This document shows positions 28,677 through 36,838 of a stretch of DNA of 36,838 bases, piece after piece. The position numbers and the translations under genes were made by a program. Origin of the DNA: Candidatus Fermentibacteraceae bacterium (GTDB lineage Bacteria; Fermentibacterota; Fermentibacteria; Fermentibacterales; JCC-6); NCBI GenBank assembly GCA_016936235.1, contig JAFGPK010000068.1:1-36838 (forward strand), read 5' to 3'. The notes beneath the pieces were generated by a model that was given only the letters and a program-made list of their open reading frames with translations, was not told where the DNA came from and ran no database searches. Positions within the stretch are counted from its first letter, which is position 1. Each line of letters starts with the position of its first letter.

Positions 28677-30101
28677 CTAGTACTGGTCGTCCTCAATGCT
28701 CATTCCTCCGTAATCCGGGTCCTCCAGCCAGGATGTCATTATCCAGTTCTCGAGGATGGGGAAGTACGGAGGCATGATGGAATTCAATCCTTCATCGTAC
28801 TGAATCTCCAGCCTGCGACCGCTCATGGCAGTGCCGGTCCGTCCCATGCTCTCCTGCATCAGGCCCCCGATAACTGTGAAGTAGACAAGGTCACCGGGAT
28901 ACATCAGGCTTTCCGATCTAAGCTCACCCGATGGTGCGGCCAGGTAGGCCTGGACGCTCAGGTTCCCTTCGGTCTGGATATTCCATGGGGGAGACCAATC
29001 GGAACCGCCTGTGTGATCGGGATCCGAAGCTATCACGATGTCTCCAAGGGAGACTATGGCTACAGGCCCTGTCCCGCCGGCCGGCCCTCCCCTGATGCCG
29101 CCGCTAATGTACACATTGCCCGTGGTCACGATGGTAAGAGGTATCGACGAGGGCTGCCCCGATTTGATGTAGACGGGCATGGCGCCGTTCACGATATAGA
29201 CAAGGTTCCTACCCTCCCCCAGTTCCAGGGAGGTTACAGGTCCCAGATTGTCAGCTTTCATGAGCATCGTGTTGCCATCCAGTATTATCCTCTTCACTCC
29301 TATAACCACTGTCCCCATATCCTGGGCTACACTGTGGATGTCCCTGAAATGCTCCTCTATCCTTTGAAAATCGATCTCATCCGCCAAGGGGTCCCAGTTG
29401 GGGGTCCCGGATAGATGTCGTCCGTAAGGTTGCACCCAAACAGAACTTCCATCGGGGTGGGGTTTTAGGGACATCCCGACATCCGAAAAACGGAAACCTC
29501 CCTCGGACGTGGAGGAAACCTGATCAACGTAGGGGTCGCCTATGCTGTCCGCCGATACGCTGCTGAAGTCGATGACGCCGTTGCAGTGGACTGGGCCGTC
29601 GATTCTCCTTCCATCCTTGAAGAATCCGGCAGGGATAGCCCTGTCAACGAGAAGGGCGTAGCGGGATGGGGCGTCAGGAGCATAGGTTACCTTAATGTCC
29701 GTTTGGCCTTGAAGGTACCGTCCCCTGCTTCGTATCTGCACCCCTCTTATAGCGAAGGGATTGCTCACGTTGTTCCTCGGGTCTATTACCACAAGGGCCC
29801 TGCCCTGAACGCCGGGGATGGCTATCCAGCCGCTGCTGTCATGGGGCATGAAGAAGGGGTCGGCACCTTCAGGCATGGAAGTGTCCAGAGAAAGCTCATG
29901 GACAGCCAGCCTTGCCCCGGCCTCAGCCGTGTACCTAGCCCCCGTTCTGTCACGGGTATACTCGTAAGTCTTCACATTGCCCGTGAAGAGTATATAAACG
30001 GCTGCCACCAGTATGCTCATCACCAGCGTGAAGAAAAAAACGATAGCGAGAGCCGCCCCGCGGCGGCTCCCGCTATCGTCCCAGACGGACCTATCGATCA
30101 A
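28677..30101 (-). CDS. PilX-like exported protein (second paralogue)
   Basis: The 474-aa product starts at TTG 30101, after GAGGGACAC. Residues about 15-45 form a single transmembrane helix (ALAIVFFFTLVMSILVAAVYIL) followed by NVKTYEYTRDRTGARYTAEAGARLAVHEL, the signature of the PilX N-terminal domain of minor pilins. There is no prepilin peptidase site. The remaining 400 residues are exported; VHCNGVIDFSS and GNVYISGGIRG suggest strand-rich, adhesin-like structure. It aligns with the protein encoded just upstream at 30120 over the N-terminus and over the middle segment (ARFTAEAG, then DGRRIDGPVHCN against DGYRFDGPFHAN), so the pair is likely a tandem duplication. Function beyond pilus-related export unknown. 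Confidence 0.78.
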   Translation of the reverse strand: MIDRSVWDDSGSRRGAALAIVFFFTLVMSILVAAVYILFTGNVKTYEYTRDRTGARYTAEAGARLAVHELSLDTSMPEGADPFFMPHDSSGWIAIPGVQGRALVVIDPRNNVSNPFAIRGVQIRSRGRYLQGQTDIKVTYAPDAPSRYALLVDRAIPAGFFKDGRRIDGPVHCNGVIDFSSVSADSIGDPYVDQVSSTSEGGFRFSDVGMSLKPHPDGSSVWVQPYGRHLSGTPNWDPLADEIDFQRIEEHFRDIHSVAQDMGTVVIGVKRIILDGNTMLMKADNLGPVTSLELGEGRNLVYIVNGAMPVYIKSGQPSSIPLTIVTTGNVYISGGIRGGPAGGTGPVAIVSLGDIVIASDPDHTGGSDWSPPWNIQTEGNLSVQAYLAAPSGELRSESLMYPGDLVYFTVIGGLMQESMGRTGTAMSGRRLEIQYDEGLNSIMPPYFPILENWIMTSWLEDPDYGGMSIEDDQY

Positions 30102-30119
30102 GTGTCCCTCGTTCCTTCA

Positions 30120-31676
30120 TCATATCCTGTCGTAGCGAATGGAGTTCGGGTTTGACGGATTCGGATCATCCGTCATGTCCGGCCTCTCATCCCAGTAGGC
30201 TGTATCCCAGATACCCGTCTGTGGGAAGAAGGGCGGGTGCATTGTCATCAACCTCGGATCGTAGATGCAGAGCGTCATATAACCCCAGGTTTGCCCCGAC
30301 CATGGGTTGGCAATTGTTGTGTAGCCCTCTTCCTCGATTATGTAGCCTCCCACTATCCCGAAGTCAATAGCCGGAGTGGGAAGATGTGACGCAGTGAACT
30401 GTTCACACTCCAGGTATCCCTCAAGGACCATTATTACTGCATCTACTTCGATACCATCCGGGTAGTCATTATCACCTGTGCTGATGCGCCAGGTCTGTAA
30501 CGTCCCCGGCCATTCCGGGCCGCCCCACATGTCTGGGTCGTCTGCGATGTAGAAGTCCCCCTCAACCACGACAAGGCCCAAGATTCCCTTATTGTCCTCG
30601 TCGGTCAGGTCGATGTTCTGGTAGAGGATAGGGCCGGAGGCAGCGAGATTGCCCATTACGCCTATGGTAAGGGGAAAATCATCTGGAAGTCCGTGGGCCC
30701 GGGATGAACTGTGCTCCTCGGTTTTCAAGTACACTGTGGATCCGACGTTGTTGTTTATCCACACAACGTTATTCTCCAGGATACCGAGATCGAAAGTATC
30801 CACGTCGGCACTCGGGCCGGTCCTCACCAGGAGAGTATCCTGGAGGAGTATCATCCTTGTACCGTCCGGGACCTGGCTGCTGGTCAAGTACAGACCGCCG
30901 TCCTGGGCAGCGCTTCTTGTTCCCTGCCAGCCGACCAGGTCGGAACCGAAGGGAACGGTGTCGGCGTTGAGGGTGAAGTAGGGCTCCCCCAGCAGCATCT
31001 TCTCGTAGGGTTCGATGTACAGGTTGGCCTGATGCGGAGTATATGCAGAAACCACGGTTCCTGTGCCGGGAATCAGGTAGTTGTAGTGATCAGCTGCGAC
31101 AGAAAAGGAGTAGAACCAGATGTCGTTGTTCCTACCTGCAGTGTTGCTGGAGAGGATAACGACTTCATTGGCATGGAACGGTCCGTCGAACCTGTAACCG
31201 TCGCCGTAGTAACCCGCACCTGTCTTGTTGAGGAAAGTCGCGTAGACCGCGAAATTCCTCGGAAGCACCATGGACGCGATTCCGTACATCCATTCCTGGT
31301 CCTCATCCATCACCTTTGCAAGACATCTCACCTCATACGCGTTGGCGCTGGATATCTCGTCGTTCCTCTCATGGGGATCGACCCATACCTGCACCCAGCC
31401 GAGGTCATCGCCCATGAACTCCCAATCCCCGGTCTCGGGAAGGAACTGGATTGGTTCGTCGCCCTGCGGTACATCGGCTCCGCCCATGATCATGTGGACC
31501 GCCATGCGCATCCCGGCCTCCGCCGTGAACCTGGCCTGTATCCTCTCCTTGGCCCAGCTCTGAGTCCTTACATTGGCCTGGAAGAGAGTGAAGAGGGCAG
31601 CCACCAGAATGGACAGCACTATGGCGGAGACCATGACCAGGATGAGGGCAGACCCTTTGTCTCCTATTTTTCTCAT
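30120..31676 (-). CDS. PilX-like exported protein (first paralogue)
   Basis: Start is ATG 31676, preceded by TAGGAGGAGTATC; a longer frame to 31823 lies inside the neighbouring gene and has no signal. The 518-aa product opens with a short positive segment, one transmembrane helix (ALILVMVSAIVLSILVAALFTLF, about 10-32) and NVRTQSWAKERIQARFTAEAGMRMAVHMI, again the PilX N-terminal pattern. The exported portion carries the DGYRFDGPFHANEVVILSS segment shared with the neighbour. Its regions rich in Trp, Tyr, Asp and Gly suggest an extracellular beta-rich fold. It follows the large pilin-like gene by 10 nt in the same operon. Confidence 0.78.
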   Translation of the reverse strand: MRKIGDKGSALILVMVSAIVLSILVAALFTLFQANVRTQSWAKERIQARFTAEAGMRMAVHMIMGGADVPQGDEPIQFLPETGDWEFMGDDLGWVQVWVDPHERNDEISSANAYEVRCLAKVMDEDQEWMYGIASMVLPRNFAVYATFLNKTGAGYYGDGYRFDGPFHANEVVILSSNTAGRNNDIWFYSFSVAADHYNYLIPGTGTVVSAYTPHQANLYIEPYEKMLLGEPYFTLNADTVPFGSDLVGWQGTRSAAQDGGLYLTSSQVPDGTRMILLQDTLLVRTGPSADVDTFDLGILENNVVWINNNVGSTVYLKTEEHSSSRAHGLPDDFPLTIGVMGNLAASGPILYQNIDLTDEDNKGILGLVVVEGDFYIADDPDMWGGPEWPGTLQTWRISTGDNDYPDGIEVDAVIMVLEGYLECEQFTASHLPTPAIDFGIVGGYIIEEEGYTTIANPWSGQTWGYMTLCIYDPRLMTMHPPFFPQTGIWDTAYWDERPDMTDDPNPSNPNSIRYDRI

Positions 31677-31686
31677 GATACTCCTC

Positions 31687-34245
31687 CTAGAAGTTGTTGC
31701 CCCATACCTGGATGTTATCAACGTTCCAACCACCGTGCTCGGAACCGACAGGTCCGGTGAACAGCGTGAACAGCAGCCAGTAGTACTGGTAGGAACTGTC
31801 GGCCATTGCGCTGTCGAACGCATCTGTCAGATCTATCACCGGATCCTCCTCGTAGGCCCATTCGGTATGGTTTGCCCACACGTAGAGGTCCTCGGTGACA
31901 TTGAACCAGTTGATCTGACTCAGGTCCATCGGGCTCGGGGGAAGCGTGTCCACCGAGAAGCCCACGTGTATGAAGGCGTCATCGCCGAAGCACCTGATGC
32001 ACCTGTATATCCTCAGAATGATGTTGTCGTAGCTCTCAGTGTTGGCAATATCCCACCTCTCGGAAAGCAGGTAGGAAGACTCAAAGGAATTGTAGTAACC
32101 ATCATCATACGTAAGATCGTTGCCTGCATAGTGTGCGGCGTTGTAGATGGTTGCCTTGGGGTCTGGATCGGGAGTGAACTCCGGTACGACGGTAACGCCT
32201 ATCTCCCACGAATCGTTGAGACCTCCATGGGTCCATGGTCCTATGTAGCCCACCTCGCCCCAGGTGGTCCAGGCGTAGCCTTGGGCGTAGGGATAGACGG
32301 GATCGACATTGTAGAGATGATGGTAGTACCAGTGATCGTTGTAGCCGGGCATCTCATGATGGAACCAGAACCTGGGCTGTATCGGCAGGCTGTCGGGATA
32401 CAGGGTCCATGGGTCGAGTAGTATGGAGTCCAATGCCGTCGTATCACGATCGACAAGTAACACAGTCACATCGTCGACGATCCAGCCGTCCTGGTTGTTG
32501 GACGCTTTATCCTCGACACCGAAGACCCATCGGAAACGGACGTGCTTCCCTCTGTAACCTTCCAGGTCCGCTTCCTCAATACTGAGGAGGGGCATGGATG
32601 GATTGTAACCAGGGCTTTTATCAATGTAGGCATCCATACCTGCACCCCCGGGGTATCCGCTGCTGGTTGTCTGAAGGTAATACCCCACGAGAAGGTCCTC
32701 GTCAGGCACCTGGCGCCACTCCGTAACCGAGGTGTCGACCCAGGTGGTATCTATGTCAAGGTAACCGCCGGCGGCCCTGTTCCTTGTCCAGTAGCAATGG
32801 GAGAATCTGAGGATTGCCTCATAATCCGCCTTGCTGGAATCATCGGGGATATAGGTCCAAGGTGATTCAACATAGCAGTAGGAGTCCTCCCCATATCCGG
32901 GTTCGACGAAACTGTAGTCTTCGGGGCTCTCGAAGGTCTCCTCCTCTATCAGCGTACCGTACTCATGGCTGAATGTCCCAACGTTCCACTTGATGACATT
33001 GTAGAACATCTGCCAGCCACCATCGGGTGTGTACTCGCTGGCGTCCCAGCCGCTGTAGTGCACGACCCTCTTCAGGGATTCCTCATCTCGGACTGCTACA
33101 CCTGACATTCCAGAGATGTTTCCCGGATAGGTCAGTACGGTATCCCCGGGTGTAACATAGTTCAGGCTGTCGAGTATGGACTGATATGCAAGGTTGTTGT
33201 CGTAGAGCTGGAACGTGTCGTAACCCTCCGGCAGGTATCTGTTGACCGGATGCCAGTCGTTGGCCGGTGTCATCTCCTGCATCTGGATCTCAAGAACGAT
33301 ATGCCCCATGTCGAAGATATCCACCGCATCCTGCGCGTTAAGGGTGACCACGGGGATGAACAGTGTATCCTTGTTTCCTGCATACGCGTAGAACAGGTAG
33401 TCGTGCGGGAACGTATGCATGGCTCCCCTGTGCCTGAGGACAATAAGGTCTATGTCCTCCCCCCTGAAATCAAAGGTGCCCATTTCAAAGTCTGTAAGGG
33501 TTATTACCGTCAGGCCCCAGTCTATCATCATGTTGATCATCAGGTCTTCGTCGATGGTAGGGGCGGGAATCGTATCGAAACCAGCCACGTTGAAGACTAC
33601 CGTACCTTCAAGAGGGTCCGGAGGAGCGAAGGCAGGGTTGATGTTGTGGTTTACGCCCAGGTTCCTCGGTGATATTGTCGTGGACACCTCTGTGGAGTAA
33701 TCAGTTCCCCTGTACTCGTCTGTGAGGACCAGATTTATCTGTATGTGTCTCACAAGGTCCCTTTCCGCAGGCGAAAGGGGTTCTGGCAGCGGGTTGGACA
33801 GCTCGTCCAGATAATTGAAGTTCATGGAAGTGATATTGCTGCCTATCCTGCGTGACATACTGCCGTGATCCGTGACCAGGAAACTCTCGTCGGAAACGAC
33901 GATGTTCCTGTAATCGCTGTTATCCAATACTCCTACAGTACCATCATCGTAGTCAGCGTAGAACTCGAACTCAGAGCTGTCAGCCTGTACGACAGGATGC
34001 CATTCATCATTACCCCATTCCGGTTCCGGCATGTAACCGGCGTAGAGTATGATGTCCGTGATTTCTTCAAGGGCAAGCCTGCCCACGGTGATCAGCTCGT
34101 TTTGCCTCCTGGCGAAATCGAACTCCTCACTGCCTCTGGTGAAGAAGAGAAACACGGCCGCAAATACGATCAGCAGCACCGTGAGAACAATCATTATCTC
34201 CACAAGGGTCATTCCCCTGGCGAATCTGCTTATAACGTTCTTCAT
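31687..34245 (-). CDS. Very large prepilin-like protein (PilW-like) with beta-sandwich ectodomain
   Basis: The 852-aa product begins with a class III signal: a short leader ends RG, cleaved between G11 and M12, then TLVEIMIVLTVLLIVFAAV with Glu at position +5, the prepilin peptidase (PilD) hallmark. Residues 30-180 resemble PilW-type minor pilins (RRQNELITVGRLALEEI). The remaining 600 residues are not pilin-like: the segment around VRFRWVFGVEDKASNNQDGWIVDDVTV has the pattern of extracellular domains in immune-inhibitor-A-type secreted proteins, with W/Y/D-rich stretches around it. Minor pilins are usually under 350 aa, so this is an unusually large, perhaps adhesive, pilus component. Confidence 0.78.
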   Translation of the reverse strand: MKNVISRFARGMTLVEIMIVLTVLLIVFAAVFLFFTRGSEEFDFARRQNELITVGRLALEEITDIILYAGYMPEPEWGNDEWHPVVQADSSEFEFYADYDDGTVGVLDNSDYRNIVVSDESFLVTDHGSMSRRIGSNITSMNFNYLDELSNPLPEPLSPAERDLVRHIQINLVLTDEYRGTDYSTEVSTTISPRNLGVNHNINPAFAPPDPLEGTVVFNVAGFDTIPAPTIDEDLMINMMIDWGLTVITLTDFEMGTFDFRGEDIDLIVLRHRGAMHTFPHDYLFYAYAGNKDTLFIPVVTLNAQDAVDIFDMGHIVLEIQMQEMTPANDWHPVNRYLPEGYDTFQLYDNNLAYQSILDSLNYVTPGDTVLTYPGNISGMSGVAVRDEESLKRVVHYSGWDASEYTPDGGWQMFYNVIKWNVGTFSHEYGTLIEEETFESPEDYSFVEPGYGEDSYCYVESPWTYIPDDSSKADYEAILRFSHCYWTRNRAAGGYLDIDTTWVDTSVTEWRQVPDEDLLVGYYLQTTSSGYPGGAGMDAYIDKSPGYNPSMPLLSIEEADLEGYRGKHVRFRWVFGVEDKASNNQDGWIVDDVTVLLVDRDTTALDSILLDPWTLYPDSLPIQPRFWFHHEMPGYNDHWYYHHLYNVDPVYPYAQGYAWTTWGEVGYIGPWTHGGLNDSWEIGVTVVPEFTPDPDPKATIYNAAHYAGNDLTYDDGYYNSFESSYLLSERWDIANTESYDNIILRIYRCIRCFGDDAFIHVGFSVDTLPPSPMDLSQINWFNVTEDLYVWANHTEWAYEEDPVIDLTDAFDSAMADSSYQYYWLLFTLFTGPVGSEHGGWNVDNIQVWGNNF

Positions 34246-34260
34246 CAGTATTTCACCACC

Positions 34261-34635
34261 TTAAAAGACCGAGCTGAAACTGAGGGTGTCCGCTCCCGAC
34301 GCCCCGCGCCAGTATACGAAACACTGGATATGCCTTGCGGTCGGGTAGAGAGAATCGACACCCGAGACTACGTAGTACCTGTTGTACTTATCTATCTCCT
34401 CGATGGAGGACTGCCCCATCGGAAGTGACATGATGCTCTGGGTCCGGATTTCCTCCAGTCCCTGCCTTGCCAGTTCCATTGCGCGGGTCTGATCGTCCAC
34501 CACATCCGACTGCTTGATGATGTTGGTGAAGAAGAAACCCACACTCACGAGGAGAATGGCCATGAGTACCGAGGCTATCAGCACTTCTATCAGCGTAAAT
34601 CCTCCTCGTCCTTGATCTACCTGAAGTATCATCAT
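34261..34635 (-). CDS. Prepilin-like minor pilin (PilV/GspI type)
   Basis: This 124-aa protein starts at ATG 34635 after GGAGGAAAC. The leader ends RGG, with cleavage expected between G12 and F13 in FTLIEVLIASVLMAILLVSV, and Glu17 at +5: a textbook type IV prepilin site and N-terminal helix. The following AMELARQGLEEIRTQ resembles PilV/GspI proteins. The globular part is only about 80 residues. It sits 15 nt upstream of the large PilW-like gene on the minus strand, an order common in minor pilin operons (PilV then PilW then PilX). Confidence 0.88.
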   Translation of the reverse strand: MMILQVDQGRGGFTLIEVLIASVLMAILLVSVGFFFTNIIKQSDVVDDQTRAMELARQGLEEIRTQSIMSLPMGQSSIEEIDKYNRYYVVSGVDSLYPTARHIQCFVYWRGASGADTLSFSSVF

Positions 34636-34662
34636 GTTTCCTCCGTTCTTATTGGATCAATT

Positions 34663-35004
34663 TCAAATATCGGCGAATTTTCTTGCAAGCTCAATACTCC
34701 TGCCTCCGTCCCTTCCGATATACAGCCGCATCTCCCTAACACCGGGTGAAGGTTCGATGACTGTCCTCCTTATATCGAACCGGATTCCGCCGGCGATAGC
34801 AGTGCTGTCGAACACGCCGGTCTGCGGATAATCAATCTCACTCCATTCAGAAACGATCTGACCAGCCAGGAGAAGTGCATTCTTTCTTGCTTCCAGTTCC
34901 CTCATCCTGCTGGTGAACATCACCAGGAGCACTCCCAGCAGCACGAACACGACCAACAGACCTCCGAAGACCCTGAAAAAAGTGCTTTTCAGAGAATCAG
35001 ACAT
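34663..35004 (-). CDS. Small single-pass membrane protein in the pilin-like operon
   Basis: The 113-aa product has one N-terminal hydrophobic helix (FGGLLVVFVLLGVLLVMF, about 13-30), followed by SRMRELEARKNALLLAGQIVSEW, the same helix-then-basic layout as pseudopilin tails, and a compact strand-rich end (GGIRFDIRRTVIEPSPGVREMRLYI). There is no prepilin peptidase site before the helix. It could be a GspI/GspJ-like component lacking the cleaved leader, or a membrane accessory protein. Start ATG 35004 stands one base after the preceding stop codon (TGACATG). Confidence 0.75.
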   Translation of the reverse strand: MSDSLKSTFFRVFGGLLVVFVLLGVLLVMFTSRMRELEARKNALLLAGQIVSEWSEIDYPQTGVFDSTAIAGGIRFDIRRTVIEPSPGVREMRLYIGRDGGRSIELARKFADI

Positions 35005-35005
35005 G

Positions 35006-36451
35006 TCACACGGACCTCTCCCAGCGAACTCTCTTGTCCTGTCCGCTGCCGTATACCGTGAGGTCCCAGATGCTCTGAAGGAGTATCTCGCCGCCGCCGC
35101 CCCTCGTGAGCGATCTCATGGTAAGGTGCAATCCGTTCCCTTCAAGAGGATTGAGATGGACCCTGACTGTGTTGCCGCGGAGATCGATCACGTCAGGACC
35201 TATTCCTTCGACATCGCAAATCAATGAAGAAGCTGTCGGGGATATCACTATCAGTTCACCGGTATTCTCGCTAGCACGGATCAGTGAATCAGACAGGGAC
35301 CCCAGCATGGAATTCCGGGAGTAAGCTATCCTGCCTTCCCACGGAAGCGGCAGGAACTCTGGCCCGGGAGAATCCATGAACCTTCCATCAATGTAGATCC
35401 TCCATCTTTCCTGTCCACTGTTCAGTATCCATCTTGCCGACAGGAGCCCCCGCCCCTCAGCCGTCCCCCATGCCACCAGGTTTCCACCGGGGATGAAGTC
35501 GGACATGAGGCCTCCTCTGCCTGAATCCAATATGGAAATACAATCCCTGCAGACGAATACCAGGTCATCGTTCCTGTCGCCGGTAAAATCGTCCAGAAGT
35601 ACATGGGTTACCTGCCGCAGAGTGTCCTGTGCAGCATCTTCACCCGAATAACTGAAAAACGCACCCTCACCGACAAAAACCGGCGTAGTCCCTTGAGGGC
35701 TGGAAACAGTATCCATCGAGCAGACCTCGGAATCAAAGAGCAGTCCCGCTGATGAACCGTCAGAGATGACCAGGGAAGGAACATCTTCTATGAATCCCGC
35801 TGAGATAATTCCATTGCCCAGATCGAAGGGAACTTCCAGCAACCGATCATCGAGACTACCATCCGGGAATACAGTAGTGAGCCTGGCAGCCTCGGCTGAG
35901 ACGAAGACTACGAAGACGTATGTACTTTCTGCCGACTGCAGTGCGGCCGCCGAGATGGTAGAGCCTTCCCACCCCTGCAGGTCGGCCAGATGAACCGACC
36001 GGTCCAGATCGTTCAGGGTAAGAAGATCTAGTCTCAGGACTCCTTCCGAGCCGCTGATAACCACCAGGCGGTCATCCAGCGGTACGACCTGCAGTACTGT
36101 ATCACCCGGCACGCTCCACGCAATTTCCTCAGGAGGAGTGGATTCGATCCCGGTAATCTGGAAGGAAGTGATCTGATCATCTATGCCGTAGGATGGCATG
36201 TAGGAATAATCCGATACCGATCCGCGGCTGAGGTCTCCAGCCAGCAGTTCAACGGCGCTCTCTTCCGATAGAACAGCCTGAATGGATTCTTCAAGACCGG
36301 ACTGGATGTCGAAGACTCCACTGATGTAGCTGAAAAGGATCATCACCGATATAAAGACGACGGCCGAAGCGAAGAGCAGGAGGGAGATGGAGGAATAGGG
36401 AACCCTTCCTGATGATCTGGATCGGATCGCGGGCTGCATTGATACGTTCAT
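35006..36451 (-). CDS. Exported single-pass protein with FG-GAP/VCBS-like motif, first gene of pilin-like operon
   Basis: The 481-aa product has a basic N-terminus and one transmembrane helix (about 22-46; ISLLLFASAVVFISVMILFSY), with the rest outside. The external domain carries repeated strand-rich blocks (VPLDDRLVVISGSEGVLRLD) and one clear calcium-type FG-GAP/VCBS motif, DDFTGDRNDDLVFVC, so a beta-propeller is likely. There is no prepilin site. It opens the minus-strand cluster of pilin-like genes and may be a surface or assembly partner. The ATG at 36451 lacks a clear ribosome-binding site; the ATG at 36439 is an alternative. Confidence 0.75.
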   Translation of the reverse strand: MNVSMQPAIRSRSSGRVPYSSISLLLFASAVVFISVMILFSYISGVFDIQSGLEESIQAVLSEESAVELLAGDLSRGSVSDYSYMPSYGIDDQITSFQITGIESTPPEEIAWSVPGDTVLQVVPLDDRLVVISGSEGVLRLDLLTLNDLDRSVHLADLQGWEGSTISAAALQSAESTYVFVVFVSAEAARLTTVFPDGSLDDRLLEVPFDLGNGIISAGFIEDVPSLVISDGSSAGLLFDSEVCSMDTVSSPQGTTPVFVGEGAFFSYSGEDAAQDTLRQVTHVLLDDFTGDRNDDLVFVCRDCISILDSGRGGLMSDFIPGGNLVAWGTAEGRGLLSARWILNSGQERWRIYIDGRFMDSPGPEFLPLPWEGRIAYSRNSMLGSLSDSLIRASENTGELIVISPTASSLICDVEGIGPDVIDLRGNTVRVHLNPLEGNGLHLTMRSLTRGGGGEILLQSIWDLTVYGSGQDKRVRWERSV

Positions 36452-36467
36452 GCATATACTGTATGCA
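36451..36467 (-). promoter_or_regulatory. Inverted repeat touching the start codon of the pilin-like operon
   Basis: TGCATA (36451-36456) and TATGCA (36462-36467) are perfect 6-bp arms around TACTG. The first arm overlaps the first base of the start codon. It could be an operator or a translation-blocking hairpin. Confidence 0.35.
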
Positions 36468-36549
36468 AGAAGCTTACCAGAATAATATACTATTTATTTT
36501 AATAACATAAATTTAATAGAACACAAATTATGACCGACTGACCAAATCC
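36468..36549 (-). promoter_or_regulatory. AT-rich promoter region of the pilin-like operon
   Basis: The stretch 36480-36530 is almost pure A/T in an otherwise GC-rich window, with several -10-like hexamers (TATATT at 36489-36484; TATTAA at 36504-36499) and possible A-tract UP elements. No unique -35/-10 pair stands out. Confidence 0.4.
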
Positions 36550-36587
36550 TGTGCAGACCTCTGCACACGGTGTGCACGACCTTGCAC
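36550..36587 (-). other. Three overlapping inverted repeats after the hydE-like gene
   Basis: TGTGCAGA/TCTGCACA (36550-36557, 36560-36567), GCACAC/GTGTGC (36563-36568, 36570-36575) and GTGCA/TGCAC (36572-36576, 36583-36587) share arms, so only some can form together. They directly follow the stop codon of the hydE-like gene. No U-run is next to them. Confidence 0.5.
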
Positions 36588-36838
36588 TATTCCCCTACGA
36601 GATCGCACTCGGTGGTCTCTTCGAGACCCGCCCTCTCGATTATCTTCCTGGCATGGGCCAGACCCACGTAGAACCTCTCGGAGTACAGTTCGTAGTCGTC
36701 CCTGAGCCTCGGCGGCGTCATGTTCACGGTTATCACGTTCGCTCCGGCATTGAAGCACTGCAGCTGTCCGCCTTCACGCAGCCGCTCGAAAGTGCTCGTG
36801 GCAGGTATCAGCGTGTCCCTGAGAAACAGCCTCATGGC
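36587..36838 (-). CDS. HydE-like radical SAM protein, C-terminal part (gene continues past window)
   Basis: The window holds the last 83 codons (TAG at 36589-36587), open to the right edge. The sequence RLFLRDTLIPATSTFERL followed by FNAGANVITVNMTPPRLRDDYELYS matches the C-terminal barrel of the BioB/HydE/PylB radical SAM group. The combination of 'IPATST', 'GANVITVNMTPP' and 'YELYS' is closer to HydE, which takes part in [FeFe]-hydrogenase maturation, than to biotin synthase. The iron-sulfur CX3CX2C site would be outside the window, so it cannot be checked. The choice among HydE and related enzymes is not final. Confidence 0.78.
   Translation of the reverse strand, partial: AMRLFLRDTLIPATSTFERLREGGQLQCFNAGANVITVNMTPPRLRDDYELYSERFYVGLAHARKIIERAGLEETTECDLVGE

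Overview
The window looks like chromosome from an uncultured, anaerobic, LPS-bearing (diderm) bacterium, probably in or near the FCB assemblage or a neighbouring candidate phylum. The evidence is a lipid A operon with a fused lpxC-fabZ gene, BamA, Skp and Lol components, a DUF5683-type protein, ClpC rather than ClpA, a GH57 glucan enzyme, and the C-terminal end of a HydE-like radical SAM protein at the right edge (hydrogen metabolism). The taxonomic placement is inference; no marker phylogeny could be run. Composition is GC-rich, with frequent TTG starts and many ATGA-type overlaps, so genes are tightly packed into operons.

Layout, left to right. (1) 1-87: two tandem copies of a hairpin repeat just past the end of ligA. 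(2) 100-6362, minus strand: an operon of a large lipoprotein, a GH57 glucan enzyme and ligA. A plus-strand membrane protein (6484-7191) is divergent from it. (3) 7181-19158, minus strand: one long envelope operon, read clpC - bamA - skp - lpxD - lpxC/fabZ - lpxA - DUF5683 protein - ECF sigma factor - zinc-finger anti-sigma factor - a secreted protein with a CsgG/TolB-like N-terminus and a barrel-like C-terminus. (4) 19285-23804, minus strand: prfB (with an intact programmed +1 frameshift) - lysS - lolC/E - lolD. (5) 24017-27597, plus strand: Na+/H+ antiporter - EIIA/PII-like fusion - divergent serine hydroxymethyltransferase. (6) 27606-28676: a Y1/HUH REP-associated transposase (RAYT) with its own near-consensus, apparently leaderless promoter, flanked by inverted copies of a 43-nt palindrome. 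(7) 28677-36451, minus strand: a six-gene cluster of type IV pilin-like and PilX-like proteins. (8) 36587-36838: partial hydE-like gene.

Functionally, regions 3 and 4 together encode outer-membrane biogenesis: lipid A synthesis, beta-barrel insertion, periplasmic chaperoning and lipoprotein release. An ECF sigma/anti-sigma pair sits inside the same transcription unit, which suggests local envelope-stress feedback. Region 5 suggests that ion exchange is tied to a phosphotransfer/PII-type signal input. Region 7 looks like a minor-pseudopilin set carrying very large exported domains. The items most worth a second look are the EIIA-PII fusion next to an antiporter, the RAYT unit, the pilin-like cluster, and the large lipoprotein that may be a metal-free relative of M1 peptidases.
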